DNA from: CAG-841 sp963656825
Lineage (GTDB): Bacteria; Bacillota; Clostridia; Oscillospirales; CAG-272
Assembly (NCBI GenBank): GCA_963656825.1
Contig: CAVKJG010000030.1
Span: forward strand, 1-24,845
Direction of reading: 5' to 3'
DNA: 24,845 nt
Shown here: piece after piece, positions 23,882 to 24,845 of the stretch
How the letters are laid out: every line of letters starts with the position of its first letter
How positions within the stretch are numbered: the stretch's first letter is position 1
Program-made: the position numbers and the translations under genes
The notes under the pieces: model-generated
What the model saw: only the letters and a program-made list of their open reading frames with translations
The model's database searches: none
Told to the model about the DNA's origin: nothing

Positions 23882-24845
23882 ATGAGATCACTTGAACAGA
23901 TACTGCGCGGAGCAATCGCGCTGAAGGCTTCGGACATTCTTTTTTCCGCGGGAGTTCCCGTGGCATACAGAGTTCACGGGAAATACGGATATATAGACAG
24001 CGAAAAGCTTACGGCGGAGGATTCCGGCGCATATGTTCACGAAATACTCGGGGACGAGCTTTTTGAAAGACTGAAAACCGAAAAGGAAATAGATACTTCG
24101 ATAAGAATAAACGGATATAATTTCCGTGTCGGAGCGTTTACTCACATGGGTTCATATGCCGCGTCGCTTCGTGTGCTCAGCAACAAAATACGTTCGTTTG
24201 AAGAGCTTGAGCTTCCGCAGAGTCTTGCCGAGCTTTGCAATTACAGCAGCGGACTTATTCTTATAACTGGCGCTACGGGAAGCGGTAAAAGTACGACTAT
24301 GGCGGCGATGCTCGATTATATAAACTCCACAAAAAACGGTCACATAATAACAATAGAAGACCCGATAGAATACGTTTACGAATCCAAACGCAGTATAGTG
24401 ACGCAGAAGGAAGTCGGACGCGATACGCTTTCGTTCAAGAAATCGCTCCGCGCCGTACTCCGTGAGGATCCGGACGTTATTGCAATAGGAGAAATGCGCG
24501 ATCCCGAAACGATATCGGCAGCGATAACGTGCGCCGAAACAGGTCACCTTGTCATATCTACGCTCCACACGTCAAGCGTGTCCGGAACTGTGGCAAGAAT
24601 TATCGACGCGTTCGATTCTTCGCTTCAGGCGCAGATAAGAACCCAGCTTTCCATGACGCTGCGCGGAGTTATATCCCAGCGGCTTATTCCCGCCGCGGCA
24701 GGCACGGGCAGAGTTGTGGCATACGAATACGCTCCGTTTACTCCGGCGCTCAGAGCGCTTATAAGATCGGGTAAAAACCATATGATCGCCGGACAGATAC
24801 AGCTCGGCTCGGGTGAGGGAATGATAAGCCTGCAAAGATGTATAG
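23882..24845 (+). CDS. pilT: Type IV pilus retraction ATPase PilT, 3' partial
   Basis: 321 residues are present; the frame is open at the right edge, and PilT is usually about 345-350 long. It is a hexameric cytoplasmic ATPase that depolymerises type IV pili to drive twitching. The N-terminal PAS-like domain has LKASDILFSAGVPVAYRVHG (14-33). Next come Walker A GATGSGKST (130-138), the Asp box IEDPIEYVYES (158-168), Walker B VIAIGEMRD (199-207), the His box AETGHLVISTLHT (218-230) and the C-terminal ALRALIRSGKNHMI (289-302). These retraction-type features, and the lack of the zinc cysteines of PilB, favour PilT over an assembly ATPase. AAGGAG lies eight bases before the ATG. No other pilus gene is in the window. 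Confidence 0.94.
   Translation, partial: MRSLEQILRGAIALKASDILFSAGVPVAYRVHGKYGYIDSEKLTAEDSGAYVHEILGDELFERLKTEKEIDTSIRINGYNFRVGAFTHMGSYAASLRVLSNKIRSFEELELPQSLAELCNYSSGLILITGATGSGKSTTMAAMLDYINSTKNGHIITIEDPIEYVYESKRSIVTQKEVGRDTLSFKKSLRAVLREDPDVIAIGEMRDPETISAAITCAETGHLVISTLHTSSVSGTVARIIDAFDSSLQAQIRTQLSMTLRGVISQRLIPAAAGTGRVVAYEYAPFTPALRALIRSGKNHMIAGQIQLGSGEGMISLQRCI

Noticed and set aside
23131..23937. A 268-codon minus-strand open frame opposite mtnN
   Set aside because: mtnN on the plus strand has all catalytic motifs; the opposite frame shows none and crosses the pilT ribosome site.
1..24845. CRISPR arrays, tRNA or rRNA genes, insertion sequences
   Set aside because: I found no regularly spaced repeats, tRNA-like arms, rRNA sequence or transposase on either strand.

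Overview
The window looks like a chromosomal segment from an anaerobic Firmicute of the Clostridia. The basis is strong GGAG-type ribosome binding sites, TTGACA/TATAAT promoters, intrinsic terminators between transcription units, short lipoprotein signals, heterodimeric ABC exporters and a BMP-type nucleoside importer. I cannot name the genus. A run of ten N at 17181-17190 shows it is a scaffolded assembly, probably a metagenome bin.

Left part (1-9908). The first 1.2 kb holds two visibly AT-richer genes, a C39-like cysteine peptidase (open at the left edge) and a GNAT acetyltransferase, followed by a small repeat-bearing spacer and a terminator. Next comes a sigma-70/ECF factor fused to a winged helix and a large unrecognised C-terminal region (1477-3069). 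Convergent to it is a translationally coupled heterodimeric ABC exporter (3118-6572), expressed divergently from a LysR regulator (6687-7556) through overlapping -35 elements. A two-gene ABC-2 exporter, ATPase plus 12-TM permease, follows on the minus strand (7600-9908).

Middle (10080-16539). A plus-strand operon reads small leader ORF, pyrG, purB, purA, then a surface lipoprotein with Thr-rich linker, LRR_5-like and SGNH-like parts. It ends at a bidirectional terminator.

Right part (16550-24845). On the minus strand, reading from right to left, lie xpt, a BMP-family nucleoside-binding lipoprotein, a double-NBD ATPase, two permeases and a ThyX-like protein. This is a purine salvage and nucleoside uptake unit. 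Two terminator-like hairpins sit between the lipoprotein gene and the ATPase gene. Divergent from xpt is mtnN (TTG start) followed by pilT, which runs off the right edge.

From about 10 kb onward the genes share a nucleotide theme. pyrG makes CTP, purB and purA finish AMP synthesis, xpt salvages xanthine, the importer takes up nucleosides, and mtnN releases adenine. I see no CRISPR array, rRNA, tRNA, insertion sequence or known riboswitch. The best leads are the sigma factor-winged helix fusion, the 30-codon ORF overlapping pyrG, the ThyX-like last gene of the importer operon, the tandem hairpins inside that operon, and the SGNH lipoprotein coupled to purA. The N gap appears to be artificial and can be closed from its own flanks.
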